Of a stretch of DNA of 64,000 nucleotides, positions 31,676 through 40,543 are shown piece by piece (within the stretch, counting starts at the first letter, position 1; each line of letters begins with the position of its first letter). Origin of the DNA: an uncultured Clostridia bacterium (GTDB taxonomy: Bacteria; Bacillota; Clostridia; Oscillospirales; Oscillospiraceae); the NCBI GenBank assembly GCA_930990965.1, contig CAKNRQ010000004.1, positions 29,312-93,311 of the forward strand, written 5' to 3'. The notes below the pieces were generated by a model. It was not told the origin of the DNA, did no database searches, and worked only from the letters and a program-made list of their open reading frames with translations. A program made the position numbers and the translations under genes.

Positions 31676-32253
31676 GCCTCATCACCCGGATTTTCGCTCT
31701 CTATCCACTGCGCAATATCGCCGCGCAGGCCAAAGAAGGTGTAGAGCGTCCAAATTATGAGCGAGAAGCCAACTAACATTATGATAGCGCCGATAAAGGT
31801 ATCAAGGCTACCCTCTATGCGGTCAATGGGCCAGGGCAGGGCGAGCAACGTCAGGAGCACGGTGCGGACGTTTCTCAACAGCAGTACGCTCTTTTGACGT
31901 TTCGCATTGAAGCGTCCGGCGATGTCCGCTAGGTTCGTCAGGAGCTGGAAGTGGAAATAGAGCGACACCACCGAGATGACCACGCCGAGGATATACGCCT
32001 CGTCGATCAGCGTGCCCAGGCCGAAGACCGGCAGAACCCACTCTGCCGCGTCCACTATGAGCAGCAGCCAGGCGAGCGGTTCTAAGAGCTTCACGCTGCG
32101 CTCACAGAGCGCCAGCCCCGGCAGGGCCCAGAGCACGAAGGCATAGCAGGCCCAGTCAGGCAGGAAGTTGAAGCCGTTCAGGCTGAAGTCGAGGTAGAGG
32201 AAGACATAGCCCCAGGCTACGCGGCCCACGGAGACCACAAGCGAATTGCTCAT
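31672..32253 (-). CDS. Paralogous membrane protein A of the BlaI/BlaR1 operon
   Basis: 193 residues with about five membrane segments, beginning MSNSLVVSVGRVAWGYVFLY. Shared family blocks are WALPGLALCERSVKLLEPLA and LYFHFQLLTNLADIAGRF followed by a basic loop NAKRQKSVLLLRNVR. The start overlaps the BlaR1-like gene by 4 nt (ATGA). Being encoded directly behind a regulatory protease, it is a probable effector or part of the sensor complex. No family recognised. Confidence 0.8.
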   Translation of the reverse strand: MSNSLVVSVGRVAWGYVFLYLDFSLNGFNFLPDWACYAFVLWALPGLALCERSVKLLEPLAWLLLIVDAAEWVLPVFGLGTLIDEAYILGVVISVVSLYFHFQLLTNLADIAGRFNAKRQKSVLLLRNVRTVLLTLLALPWPIDRIEGSLDTFIGAIIMLVGFSLIIWTLYTFFGLRGDIAQWIESENPGDEA

Positions 32254-34175
32254 GCCGGAGCCTCCAATCTTATTACGGCAGAGCTCAGATATTGCCCGTC
32301 GGCGTACAGGTTCACGGCGCAGGCAGCGGGCGGCTCCTCGGCGGGCAGGGCGTTAAAGTCACTGGTGCCGTAGCCGTTCATTCCCCTGATGGTCTTGGGC
32401 TCGGTGTTCGTTATGTAGTCAGTCACACGTTCCGTACCGCCGAACACTCCGGTTCCGCTTGCCCAGTCGGTTATTGGGAGCTGGTAGGAGCTTTCGTATT
32501 CGCTGAGCAACTCATATTCCACGGTGACGCTGTGAGCGAGCGGGCCGCCGAAGTCCCAGCGGTCGCGGTAGTATATTACCTCGTTATAAGTCATGAAGTC
32601 GTTGAACTCGTCGGATAGGTCCGGAGCGGAGGAGTTGAAGTTTGCAAACTGGTAGATGCTGAAGATGTTCACCGTCACCGTGCCGCCGGAGAGCTCCGCG
32701 CTGCCTGTGACGAGACGTCCATAGTTTTCCGTACTGTGGTGCAGGTCGCCGTCTGTGTGCCGGTGCATGGCGCCCGTCTCGCGCACGACCCAGTTTTCGC
32801 CTTCGGGCAGCACTTCAACGGGCAGGATGCAGAATTCTATCACCGTATCTCCCTCGTCTGAAAGGTTGAAGCCGGGCGCCACGAGCTCGGCAAAATAGCC
32901 GCCGGAGCCGTTGGAGCGCAGGTTCATGACCTCGACGGGTTCACCGTTTGTCAAAAGCTCGCTGAAGGAGGTTTCAATTATCGGGCTGTAAGTACCGTTT
33001 TCGCGTTCACTGAACGAGTTGAACCACTGTTCCTGTTCAGAGAGCGGCGTGGCCATGGCCAGAGTCAGTGCATCGCCGCGCAAGAGACCCCAGGCGTAAG
33101 TGTTGAGGGCCCCGGCCACGGTGGTGGGACGGTTTATGCGCGTTTCGGCCAGTTCAGAGGCCGCCTGAGTTGTTGTCATGGCCGTGTTGCGCCCGTTGTA
33201 GTTATAGTCTGCCTGTGCGCCGGTGAGCAGTGTCGAGCCCAACACCAGCACGGCGCAGACGCTCACAAGCGCCATGCCGCGCGGGTAGAGCTTGAAGCGC
33301 GCGATGGCCTCTATGCGCCGTGCGATGTTCTTTGAACCGTTTGATATGGAACTCGTGCCGGGGGCCCGGGCATAGGACGCGCTTGCCATTTCCAGCAGGA
33401 TGGCCCCGTATTCCCGCCGCTCCTCGCCCTGCAAACGCTCGAGCACGCGCTGGTCGCACAGCGACTCCATGTCGTTGCCCACGCGGTCAAAGACGTATTG
33501 CAGGAAGGGGTTGCACCAGTGCAGCGCGCGCAGGCAGCACCAGAACACGTTTTGCAGCGCGTCCAGGTACTTGAGGTGCAGCAGCTCGTGGAGCAGTATC
33601 TTGTCGTCTGGCGCCGCGCCCTCCGGCACGGCCAGCACGGGGCGTATCACGCCGCAGACGAAGGCACTGCTCAGTCCCGGTACCTCCACTGCGCGGCAGG
33701 GGCGCAGAGAGTATTGGCCTGCCACGCGCTCTATGGCCGCGGCGGTCTCGTCACTGACAGCCTGCCCACGCCAGAGCAGCACGCGCAGCCGCGCATAGCG
33801 GTAGGCGTACCAGGCCAGCGAGACCACAACGCCCGCGACGTAGAGCGCGAAGAGCCAGTCGGTCACGCTCACCGGCAGCCCTGAGGGCTCCGGCAGCGCG
33901 CTCGTGAGGTCTATGACGCCAAACTCCTGCGTGTACGCCGAGCCTAAGTTCAGCTCCGCGGCGCTCTTGAGCTTTTCAAGCCACATCGCCAGGGGCGGTA
34001 TGATACCACGCTGCGTCGGTGACGGCAAAAGCATGCGCAGCGCCAGTACGCACCAGACTCCGTACTGCCAGCGCGGTGAGAGCTTGTCGAGCAGCATCCA
34101 CTTCACCAACAGCAGCACGGCCGCGACCAGCGAGACGTTCAGCGTCTGATATATAAACTCCCATATATTCTCCAA
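32250..34175 (-). CDS. BlaR1/MecR1-like membrane metalloprotease (M56) with an unusual sensor domain
   Basis: 641 residues. Residues 1-310 are the M56 membrane protease: four membrane segments, HELLH at 196-200 with the third zinc ligand Glu237 in DMESLCDQRVL, and the HWCNPF segment. In BlaR1, ligand binding outside triggers this protease to inactivate BlaI. Residues 320-641 form the ectodomain, but it is not a penicillin-binding fold: I see no S-x-x-K, S-x-N or K-T-G triad. It is mainly beta, rich in Ser, Thr, Glu and Gly, and unfamiliar. It lies 3 bp after BlaI and overlaps paralogue A. Confidence 0.88.
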   Translation of the reverse strand: MENIWEFIYQTLNVSLVAAVLLLVKWMLLDKLSPRWQYGVWCVLALRMLLPSPTQRGIIPPLAMWLEKLKSAAELNLGSAYTQEFGVIDLTSALPEPSGLPVSVTDWLFALYVAGVVVSLAWYAYRYARLRVLLWRGQAVSDETAAAIERVAGQYSLRPCRAVEVPGLSSAFVCGVIRPVLAVPEGAAPDDKILLHELLHLKYLDALQNVFWCCLRALHWCNPFLQYVFDRVGNDMESLCDQRVLERLQGEERREYGAILLEMASASYARAPGTSSISNGSKNIARRIEAIARFKLYPRGMALVSVCAVLVLGSTLLTGAQADYNYNGRNTAMTTTQAASELAETRINRPTTVAGALNTYAWGLLRGDALTLAMATPLSEQEQWFNSFSERENGTYSPIIETSFSELLTNGEPVEVMNLRSNGSGGYFAELVAPGFNLSDEGDTVIEFCILPVEVLPEGENWVVRETGAMHRHTDGDLHHSTENYGRLVTGSAELSGGTVTVNIFSIYQFANFNSSAPDLSDEFNDFMTYNEVIYYRDRWDFGGPLAHSVTVEYELLSEYESSYQLPITDWASGTGVFGGTERVTDYITNTEPKTIRGMNGYGTSDFNALPAEEPPAACAVNLYADGQYLSSAVIRLEAPA

Positions 34176-34178
34176 GCG

Positions 34179-34538
34179 CTACACCTCCATCTCGTCGAGC
34201 AGGCGGCGCAGGCGCTCGGCCTCGTCGTGGGAGATGTGCGACTCCTTCAAAAACGCGGCGATGAGCTCGCCGGTTGCGCCGTTGTAGACGCGCGTGAGCA
34301 GCTCGCGCCGCTCGTGCCCGGCGCAGTCCTCGCGCGAGACGGCGGCGCTGTACGGCTTCGGCCCCGTGCGGTCTATTTTCACCAGGCCCTTCGAGGCCAT
34401 GCGGGTGAGATATGTATACACAGTGTTCTTGTTCCAGCCCTTGCTCTCGTGGAGGGCTGTGGCTATCTCGCCCAGAGCGAAGTTCTCCCCGCTCCAAAGC
34501 ACTTCCAACACCGCCCATTCGGCGTCAGTCAGGCGCAT
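34179..34538 (-). CDS. BlaI/MecI-family repressor
   Basis: 119 residues, the normal size. The winged-helix opening MRLTDAEWAVLEVLWSGENF and the YTYLTRMASKGLVKIDRTG recognition/wing region are characteristic, as is a helical dimerisation tail. BlaI-family repressors bind TACA-N2-TGTA boxes and are cleaved after BlaR1 activation. Two such boxes lie over its own promoter, so the six-gene operon is probably self-repressed. Confidence 0.93.
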   Translation of the reverse strand: MRLTDAEWAVLEVLWSGENFALGEIATALHESKGWNKNTVYTYLTRMASKGLVKIDRTGPKPYSAAVSREDCAGHERRELLTRVYNGATGELIAAFLKESHISHDEAERLRRLLDEMEV

Positions 34539-34550
34539 AGTTATACCTCC

Positions 34551-34600
34551 CTACAGTTGTAGTACAACATTATACTACAGCTGTAGGATGTATATGTCAA
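34551..34600 (-). promoter_or_regulatory. BlaI-operon promoter with two operator boxes
   Basis: Minus strand TTGACA (34595-34600), 17-bp spacer, TAGTAT (34572-34577). Operator boxes CTACAGCTGTAG (34575-34586, overlapping -10) and CTACAGTTGTAG (34551-34562, just past the start of transcription) each contain TACA-N2-TGTA and are 24 bp apart centre to centre. Confidence 0.85.
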
Positions 34601-34634
34601 CAGCTATTTTCAGGAAATGCGCCGCGAGGGCGTG

Positions 34635-34668
34635 AAAAAAGCCGGGCACGGTTTTGACGTGCCCGGCT
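34635..34668 (-). terminator. Terminator of the MacB-like gene
   Basis: Perfect 10-bp arms GCCGGGCACG and CGTGCCCGGC, loop of 7, followed on the minus strand by T6. Confidence 0.92.
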
Positions 34669-34682
34669 TGGGCTGGTGTGCG

Positions 34683-37631
34683 TTATTCGGTTCGCAGCGC
34701 TTCCACGGGGTCGCGGCGGGCGGCGAAGCCGGAGGGGATGAGGCCGGCTATGAAGGTCAGCAGCATGCTGATGACCACGAGCGCGATGCCGCCGAAGATC
34801 GGGAGCACGGAGCGCAGGTTTTCTATGCCGGTGAGGTGCTGGACTATCATGTTTATCGGTATGTTCAGTATGAGCGTCATACCGATACCGATTAACCCTG
34901 CCGCCAGGCCCTCAATAAGCGTCTCGGCGTTGAAGACGTTGGAGACGTCGCGTTTGCTCGCGCCGATGGCGCGCAATATGCCTATCTCCTTCGTGCGCTC
35001 AAGCACACTGATGTAGGTGATGATGCCTATCATGATGCTGGAGACGACAAGAGAAATGGCCACGAAAGCTATGAGCACGTAGCTGATGGCGTTGATGATG
35101 GTCGAGATGCTGCTCATGAGTATGGCTACGTAGTCAGTGTAGCTTATCTGCTGCTCCTCGTCGGCGCTGGCGTTGTACTCGTCAATGATGCGGGCGATCT
35201 CGTCCTTATCGGCGAAGCTGACGGCGTAGAGGTTGATGGCGTCGGGGCTCTCGAGGTCGATGTAGCCGAAGGCTTCGAGGTTATCTTCGTAGCTGCCCTC
35301 GGCGTAGCGCGCGGGCATCAGCTCGTTGTAGATGTACTCGTACTGCCAGTCGGAGAGCTCGGTGTACTCAAGGGCCATGGCCTGCTGCTGTTGGCTGAGG
35401 GATGAGAGCTCCTGCTCTACGGCCTCGGTGTACTGCTCGGAAACGGCCTGGCGAACCATTTCGCCGACGTAGTCCATGAGCGTCTCGTCGTCCATGCCGG
35501 CAATGTAGTCGCGCACGGACTCGGCGTCAACACCCATCTCTTCCGAGTAGCTGTCCATCATCATGGTCTCTATGTCCTCGCGCGTGAGGCCCGCGACGGC
35601 GGTTTCGGCGGCTGCGTCAAGGTAGCTATCCTCGGGCGTGGACATGACGGAGACGAAGAGGGAGGCGGCGTCGGCCTCGTTGAGTTCGGCTATGTACTCG
35701 TCCACTTCGCTTTTTATCTCATCAATCGAGGGCTCGGGCTCATCGCCGGTGGCGAAAGGCAGGCCGGTGAGGACGTCGTAATCAGGGTTGGCCATCTGGT
35801 CTACGATGATATCGCTGTCGGCGGCGTCCTCTATGACCTGGTCAGTAAGGGCGCTGGTGTAGCCGATGGCGCCGGTCATCATGCCTGCGACGGCGTCGGA
35901 GCTCTGGCGCACTATGCCGCTTATCGTGAGGGTGATGCCGGCGTCTTCACTCTCATAGAGGTAGTCGAGTCCGGCATTTGTTCCGGAGACGTCGGTGTAG
36001 GTGCCGGTTTCGGCGTCATAGACGTATTTGTCGTAGTATCCGATGAGCTTGAAGCTGCGGCCGCAAAGGTCCTCATAGCTCCAGCTCTCGACCTCGGCGT
36101 CAACTGTCTCGCCGTTCATGTATGCGTCAAGGGAGCTCGTGAGCTCGTCTTCGGTACGCAGGCCGAGGGTGTAGAGCACGAGGTCGCTGACCTCGTTGTT
36201 CTGATCGACGATGAGCACGACTTCGTTGGCGTTCTGCGGCCAGGAACCGTATATGACGTCGTACTGGTTAGTGAGGGTCGGGTTTATGAGCTCGCCGTTC
36301 TCGCCGGGCAACATCTCCTCCCAGGTTTCAAAGTTGGAGTAGAAGTCTCCCATAGTGCTGAAGTAGCTCGAGAAGTCGCCGCCGTACATGCTGGCCATGA
36401 GCTCGTTCAGGAGTGAGACGACGTCGCTCTTGACGACGTTGCCGTCTGTGTCGCGAGTGTAGATGTCGAAGTTGGAGTCGTAAACGTACTGGATGGCGCT
36501 GGTATAGGTGTTGATATCCCCGCCGTTGGAGTCCAGGAAGTCTTTGAAACTCTCAAGGTCGTTGGTCTTGGTGTCCATGTTCATGAGGCTGTCCATGAGG
36601 TCATAGAGGATGACGTTTGAGTACACCGCGTCAAGCTCGTGTTCTTCCGTGTCAGACGCCGCTCCGGCCATGGCCTCTATCATGCTGGAGAGGTCGGCGG
36701 CCTCAGCTTCGATGGTCAGGGGATATGTGGACAGGGTGTCTTCCTGAACCTGATTTATGTAAGACTGTATGCCGTTGGAGAGCGACAGGATAAGGGCTAT
36801 GCCGATGATGCCTATGCTGCCGGCGAAGGCCGTGAGCAGGGTGCGGGCCTTCTTGGTCTTGAGGTTGTTAAAGGAGAGGGACAGGGCGGTGGCGAAGGAC
36901 ATGCTGGGCTTTTTCTTGCCTTCGTCCTCACGGGGCGGTTCCACGCCCTGGGGGTTGAACGGGTCGCTGTCGCCCATTATCTGGCCGTCGAGCAGCTTCA
37001 CTATGCGCGTGGAATAGCGCTCTGCAAGGTCGGGGTTGTGCGTGACCATGACCACCAGCTTGTCAGAGGCTATCTCCTTGAGCAATTCCATTATCTGCAC
37101 GCTGGTCTCGCTGTCAAGCGCACCGGTGGGCTCGTCGGCAAGCAATATGTCGGGGTCGTTTATAAGCGCGCGGGCTATGGCCACACGCTGCATCTGGCCG
37201 CCGGACATCTGGTTCGGCTTCTTGTTTATCTGGTCGCCGAGACCCACGCGCTCGAGGACCTTTATTGCACGTTCCCGGCGCTCTTCGCGGTCAACGCCGG
37301 AGATGGTCAGCGCAAGCTCTACGTTTGCAAGCACACTCTGGTGCGGGATGAGGTTATAGGTCTGAAAGACGAAACCGATTGTGTGGTTGCGGTAGGTGTC
37401 CCAGTCGCGGTCCTTGTACTCCTTTGTGGAGCGCCCGTTTATGACCAAATCACCGTCAGTGTACTGGTCAAGGCCGCCGATGATGTTCAAAAGCGTAGTT
37501 TTACCGCAGCCCGAGGGCCCGAGTATGGACACAAATTCGCTCTCGCGGAAGCTGATGCTCACGCCGCGCAGCGCGTGGACAGTCATGTCGCCGGCAACGT
37601 AATCCTTGCGTATATCCTTTAAAGTCAGCAA
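34683..37631 (-). CDS. MacB-like ABC transporter, fused ATPase and FtsX permease
   Basis: Best start is TTG at 37631 with AAAGGATAGGG upstream; a GTG at 37655 is the alternative. Of 982 residues, 1-235 form the ATPase: Walker A GPSGCGKTTLLN, signature MSGGQMQRVAIARAL, Walker B ILLADEPTGALD. A first membrane segment lies near 260-285, then a 570-residue extracytoplasmic region, then three C-terminal FtsX-type membrane segments (about 860-980). Such proteins export lipoproteins or toxic peptides by mechanotransmission. The order ATPase-permease in one chain and very long ectodomain are typical of clostridial members. Monocistronic with own promoter and terminator. Confidence 0.9.
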   Translation of the reverse strand: MLTLKDIRKDYVAGDMTVHALRGVSISFRESEFVSILGPSGCGKTTLLNIIGGLDQYTDGDLVINGRSTKEYKDRDWDTYRNHTIGFVFQTYNLIPHQSVLANVELALTISGVDREERRERAIKVLERVGLGDQINKKPNQMSGGQMQRVAIARALINDPDILLADEPTGALDSETSVQIMELLKEIASDKLVVMVTHNPDLAERYSTRIVKLLDGQIMGDSDPFNPQGVEPPREDEGKKKPSMSFATALSLSFNNLKTKKARTLLTAFAGSIGIIGIALILSLSNGIQSYINQVQEDTLSTYPLTIEAEAADLSSMIEAMAGAASDTEEHELDAVYSNVILYDLMDSLMNMDTKTNDLESFKDFLDSNGGDINTYTSAIQYVYDSNFDIYTRDTDGNVVKSDVVSLLNELMASMYGGDFSSYFSTMGDFYSNFETWEEMLPGENGELINPTLTNQYDVIYGSWPQNANEVVLIVDQNNEVSDLVLYTLGLRTEDELTSSLDAYMNGETVDAEVESWSYEDLCGRSFKLIGYYDKYVYDAETGTYTDVSGTNAGLDYLYESEDAGITLTISGIVRQSSDAVAGMMTGAIGYTSALTDQVIEDAADSDIIVDQMANPDYDVLTGLPFATGDEPEPSIDEIKSEVDEYIAELNEADAASLFVSVMSTPEDSYLDAAAETAVAGLTREDIETMMMDSYSEEMGVDAESVRDYIAGMDDETLMDYVGEMVRQAVSEQYTEAVEQELSSLSQQQQAMALEYTELSDWQYEYIYNELMPARYAEGSYEDNLEAFGYIDLESPDAINLYAVSFADKDEIARIIDEYNASADEEQQISYTDYVAILMSSISTIINAISYVLIAFVAISLVVSSIMIGIITYISVLERTKEIGILRAIGASKRDVSNVFNAETLIEGLAAGLIGIGMTLILNIPINMIVQHLTGIENLRSVLPIFGGIALVVISMLLTFIAGLIPSGFAARRDPVEALRTE

Positions 37632-37678
37632 GAAAACCCTATCCTTTCCACTCACGTGAAGAAAATTGACAAATGCAA

Positions 37679-37716
37679 ATTATAGCGCCAATTTGTGAAT
37701 AAATCAATCTCACAAA
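37679..37716 (-). promoter_or_regulatory. MacB-like promoter with inverted repeat across -35
   Basis: Minus strand TTGATT (37702-37707), 17-bp spacer, TATAAT (37679-37684). A perfect inverted repeat TTTGTGA-N11-TCACAAA (37692-37716) straddles the -35, so a repressor is likely. No adjacent regulator gene. Confidence 0.65.
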
Positions 37717-37727
37717 GCGGTCAATGT

Positions 37728-38963
37728 TTATCCACACGCCCGGTTTTTGCCGTAAATACAGCCACAGACCAGCACGAGCACAGCACTGGGCGCCAAAACC
37801 CAAACCGGAGGCAGTGCGTCAAAGAGCGCGCCGTATATAATTTGGCCGAGTGGCTGAGCGCACATGGACAAGGTGTAGACAAAACTCATTACCTTGCCGG
37901 TGAGATGCTCGGGAGTGAGGGATTGTATGCGCGTTATCGCGCACACGGAAAATGCGCTGCACGCCGCCTGCGCGATGGAAAAAGAGACAACCAGTATGAC
38001 AAAGGCGGGGACCCGGCCCACGCCGGGCACAAAGGCGGCGGCAGAGGGCAGCAGGGCCAGCCCCGCGCACAGCACGGCGGCGCGGGCGATATTTCCACCG
38101 CGCGTGGCGAGCATCCCCGCGAGGGCGCTTCCCAGTACCGCCGCCATGCCCGCCGCGCTCTCGGCTGCGCCATAGTAACCGGAGGGCAGGGCGAGCACCG
38201 TGCGTACAAGATATGGGTAGCCCACAACCATGACTCCGGCGAGCAGCGCGCTGGCCAGGGCGGCAAAGAGCAATGTCGAGAGCACCTCCGGCTGCTCGCT
38301 CCGGATGAAGCGCCAGCTCTCAGTGAGGTCGGACTTCACCGTCTGAAACGCTCCTCTGTGCACCTGGACTGCCGCGGGAGGGAGTTTTATACCGGTTTCA
38401 AAGAGCGCCGTCACGAAAAAACACAGCGCCGCCCCGGCCATAACCGTCTGCATGCCCAGATACGTATATGCCGCCGCGCCGAGGAAGGGCCCCAGCAGCG
38501 AGGCGAGTGCCTGTACCTGGCTCACGAGCGCGTTGCCGCGCAGTACGTTATCGCCGGTGAGCATCTGAGGTACGCAGGCCTGTACCGTCGGAGACTCAAA
38601 AGCCGCCAGCACTGAGAGCAAGATGAGCAGTGCAGCCGTCGTGCCCAGTTCGCTCAACGGCAGACACAGCGCCGCCGCTACGACGGCCAGAGCCGAGAGC
38701 GTGTCCAGCGTGACCATGATGCGCCGCCGGTCGGCCCGGTCAGCGAGCACGCCGCCCAGGGGAGAGAGCAGGACAGTCGGCAGCATGGACGCCGCCGTTA
38801 TGAGCGAGAACACGCCTGCCGAGCCAGTGAGGTCCAGTACGTACATGCTCAGCGCAAAGCGCAGTGTGACGTTGCCGAAGAGCGAGCTCACCTGGCCGAG
38901 CAACAATAAGGTGAAGTTCGCCGTGAAAAGCCGCGTTTTTGTCCCTGATTTATGTTTAGCCAT
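37728..38963 (-). CDS. MFS-family multidrug-type efflux transporter
   Basis: The ATG at 38963 has AAAGGAG 8 bp upstream; the longer frame starts in the operator. 411 residues, 12 predicted membrane segments. The segment 2-3 loop reads GGVLADRADRRRIMV, the MFS motif A (G-x-x-x-D-R-x-x-R-R), which is diagnostic. Macrolide/multidrug exporters have this layout (MefA-like). Its promoter region carries the same 20-bp operator as the TetR gene 2.2 kb away, so TetR probably represses it. Substrate not predictable. Confidence 0.9.
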   Translation of the reverse strand: MAKHKSGTKTRLFTANFTLLLLGQVSSLFGNVTLRFALSMYVLDLTGSAGVFSLITAASMLPTVLLSPLGGVLADRADRRRIMVTLDTLSALAVVAAALCLPLSELGTTAALLILLSVLAAFESPTVQACVPQMLTGDNVLRGNALVSQVQALASLLGPFLGAAAYTYLGMQTVMAGAALCFFVTALFETGIKLPPAAVQVHRGAFQTVKSDLTESWRFIRSEQPEVLSTLLFAALASALLAGVMVVGYPYLVRTVLALPSGYYGAAESAAGMAAVLGSALAGMLATRGGNIARAAVLCAGLALLPSAAAFVPGVGRVPAFVILVVSFSIAQAACSAFSVCAITRIQSLTPEHLTGKVMSFVYTLSMCAQPLGQIIYGALFDALPPVWVLAPSAVLVLVCGCIYGKNRACG

Positions 38964-38980
38964 TTTGCATACTCCTTTCA

Positions 38981-39000
38981 TACATTCGGTTGGTATGTAT
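38981..39000. promoter_or_regulatory. TetR operator upstream of the MFS gene
   Basis: Sequence TACATTCGGTTGGTATGTAT, 19 of 20 identical to 41201-41220. Arms TACAT and ATGTA are inverted. Confidence 0.75.
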
Positions 39001-39101
39001 ATGCGTATAAATAAAACCGCTTCACGGGGCGGCGTGTTTTTGTATTGCCGGCGTCGATTTTGCGTCTGTAAAGGTGTAAACTTGAATTGGGGGTGAGCGA
39101 C

Positions 39102-39662
39102 ATGACGGATACCGAGATAATAGAGCTATACTGGCAGAGGGACGAGGAGGCCATAGTGCAGACGGACATGCGCTACGGGCCGTATTGCTTTTCGCTGGCG
39201 CAGAGGATACTAGACTGCCGCGAGGATTCGCACGAGTGCGTGAATGACACATGGTACCGGACCTGGCGGTCTATACCGCCGCAGAGACCGTCGTATTTCC
39301 GTGCCTTCCTGGCGAAGATAACCAGACGCCTCGCGCTGGACAGGCTAAGGCGCAGCCGTGCGCAGAGGCGGGGCGGCGGTGAACTGGCGCTGGCCCTCGA
39401 GGAGCTGGGCGAGTGCGCCGGAAGCGCACCCAGCCCGGAGGACGCGGCCATATCGTCCGAACTCTCCGAGCTCATAAACTGCTTCCTCGGTTCGCTGAAC
39501 GAGCGGGAGCGGGGAATTTTCCTGCGCCGGTACTTCTATGTGGAGACACCGGAGCAGATAGCGGAGCGCTATGGGCTAAAACGCGGGAACGTGAGCACAA
39601 TACTCTCGCGCACAAGGTCCAAACTTAAGAGCTTCCTGGAAAGTGAGGGGTATAACACGTGA
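39102..39662 (+). CDS. ECF-type RNA polymerase sigma factor
   Basis: The ATG at 39102 follows GGGGGTGAG and gives 186 residues. Region 2 is seen in AQRILDCREDSHECVNDTWY and FRAFLAKITRRLALDRLRR, region 4 in RYFYVETPEQIAERYGL and GNVSTILSRTRSKLKSFL. There is no C-terminal extension. The stop overlaps the start of the Asp-box membrane protein (GTGA), which suggests that partner acts as its antagonist. Target promoters not determined. Confidence 0.9.
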   Translation: MTDTEIIELYWQRDEEAIVQTDMRYGPYCFSLAQRILDCREDSHECVNDTWYRTWRSIPPQRPSYFRAFLAKITRRLALDRLRRSRAQRRGGGELALALEELGECAGSAPSPEDAAISSELSELINCFLGSLNERERGIFLRRYFYVETPEQIAERYGLKRGNVSTILSRTRSKLKSFLESEGYNT

Positions 39663-40543
39663 ACGCGATGTGGATTTTTGCGCTCATAGGCGAGGCAGAC
39701 GAGCGTTATTTGGAGGAGAGCGAGCGTCCGGCGAAGCGCGTCCGTGGTAAGACGGCCAGGGCGGTGCTCATCGCGGCTATTGCTGCTGCCGTATTGGCGC
39801 TTGCCGCGGCGGCCGGTTATCTGGGCCTCGACATTCGCGGGCTCATAATGGACGTTTTCGACAGAAACGAGGGCGTGGTGACAGGCGCCGAGCTCGAGCA
39901 GCAGCTCAGTGAGGGACAGTGGGTGTACCTGAACGGCGAGAACATCGCCGTCATCCTGCCCGAGCGGCCGGTGAAAATCCTCCTGAGCTCCGACAGCGGC
40001 GAGACCTGGCGCGAGAGCACGGTCGAGGGCAGCGAGAGTATGTACGCTTTCGGTGAGGAGCGCTATGATATATTGTATCTGAGCGGCTGGATAGGCAGCT
40101 TCGGCGAGGATGGCATGTATCTCGCTCTGGGCGGCCCCCTGGCCATGGGCAGCCAGCCGATAAGCCTGTTCATCTCTCGTGACAACGGCGCAACCTGGCG
40201 GGAAATTGACGACCCGTATCACCAGGGCGTATACAGAGGCGTCATGACCGGTGTGGCCTTTGCCACGGCAGAGACGGGCTTCGTGTGCTACAGATACTAT
40301 GAGGACGCCGGGCCGGTGGTATACCGCACGCTGGACGGAGGTGAGACCTGGAGCCGGTTGGAGATAGCGCCGCCGGAGGAATATGCCTCCGACAGCTACC
40401 GCTGGGTGTACACGCCGGAGAGCCCGGTATTTGAGGGGGCGAACGGCGCCATGCCCGTGACCGTGCTCGACCAGGTTACAGGAGAGAGCACGCTTTTCGA
40501 GCTGCGCACTCAGGACGGCGGGCTCACGTGGGATTGGGGCTGA
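39659..40543 (+). CDS. Membrane-anchored Asp-box (BNR) protein, putative anti-sigma factor
   Basis: 294 residues: a 33-residue cytoplasmic part rich in charged residues, one membrane segment (about 34-56, VLIAAIAAAVLALAAAAGYL) and an extracytoplasmic domain with four sialidase-type Asp-boxes (S-x-D-x-G-x-T-W) at about 110, 173, 223 and 284. Asp-boxes mark beta-propeller folds of the sialidase/VPS10 type, though four are a part-set. GTG start overlaps the sigma-factor stop by 4 nt, so the two are translationally coupled. Anti-sigma activity is inference from topology and coupling; no zinc anti-sigma motif is present. Confidence 0.8.
   Translation: MNAMWIFALIGEADERYLEESERPAKRVRGKTARAVLIAAIAAAVLALAAAAGYLGLDIRGLIMDVFDRNEGVVTGAELEQQLSEGQWVYLNGENIAVILPERPVKILLSSDSGETWRESTVEGSESMYAFGEERYDILYLSGWIGSFGEDGMYLALGGPLAMGSQPISLFISRDNGATWREIDDPYHQGVYRGVMTGVAFATAETGFVCYRYYEDAGPVVYRTLDGGETWSRLEIAPPEEYASDSYRWVYTPESPVFEGANGAMPVTVLDQVTGESTLFELRTQDGGLTWDWG

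Noticed and set aside
36639..37622. Large plus-strand frame antisense to the MacB-like ATPase domain
   Set aside because: The minus strand encodes Walker A, signature and Walker B motifs in order; the other frame has none.
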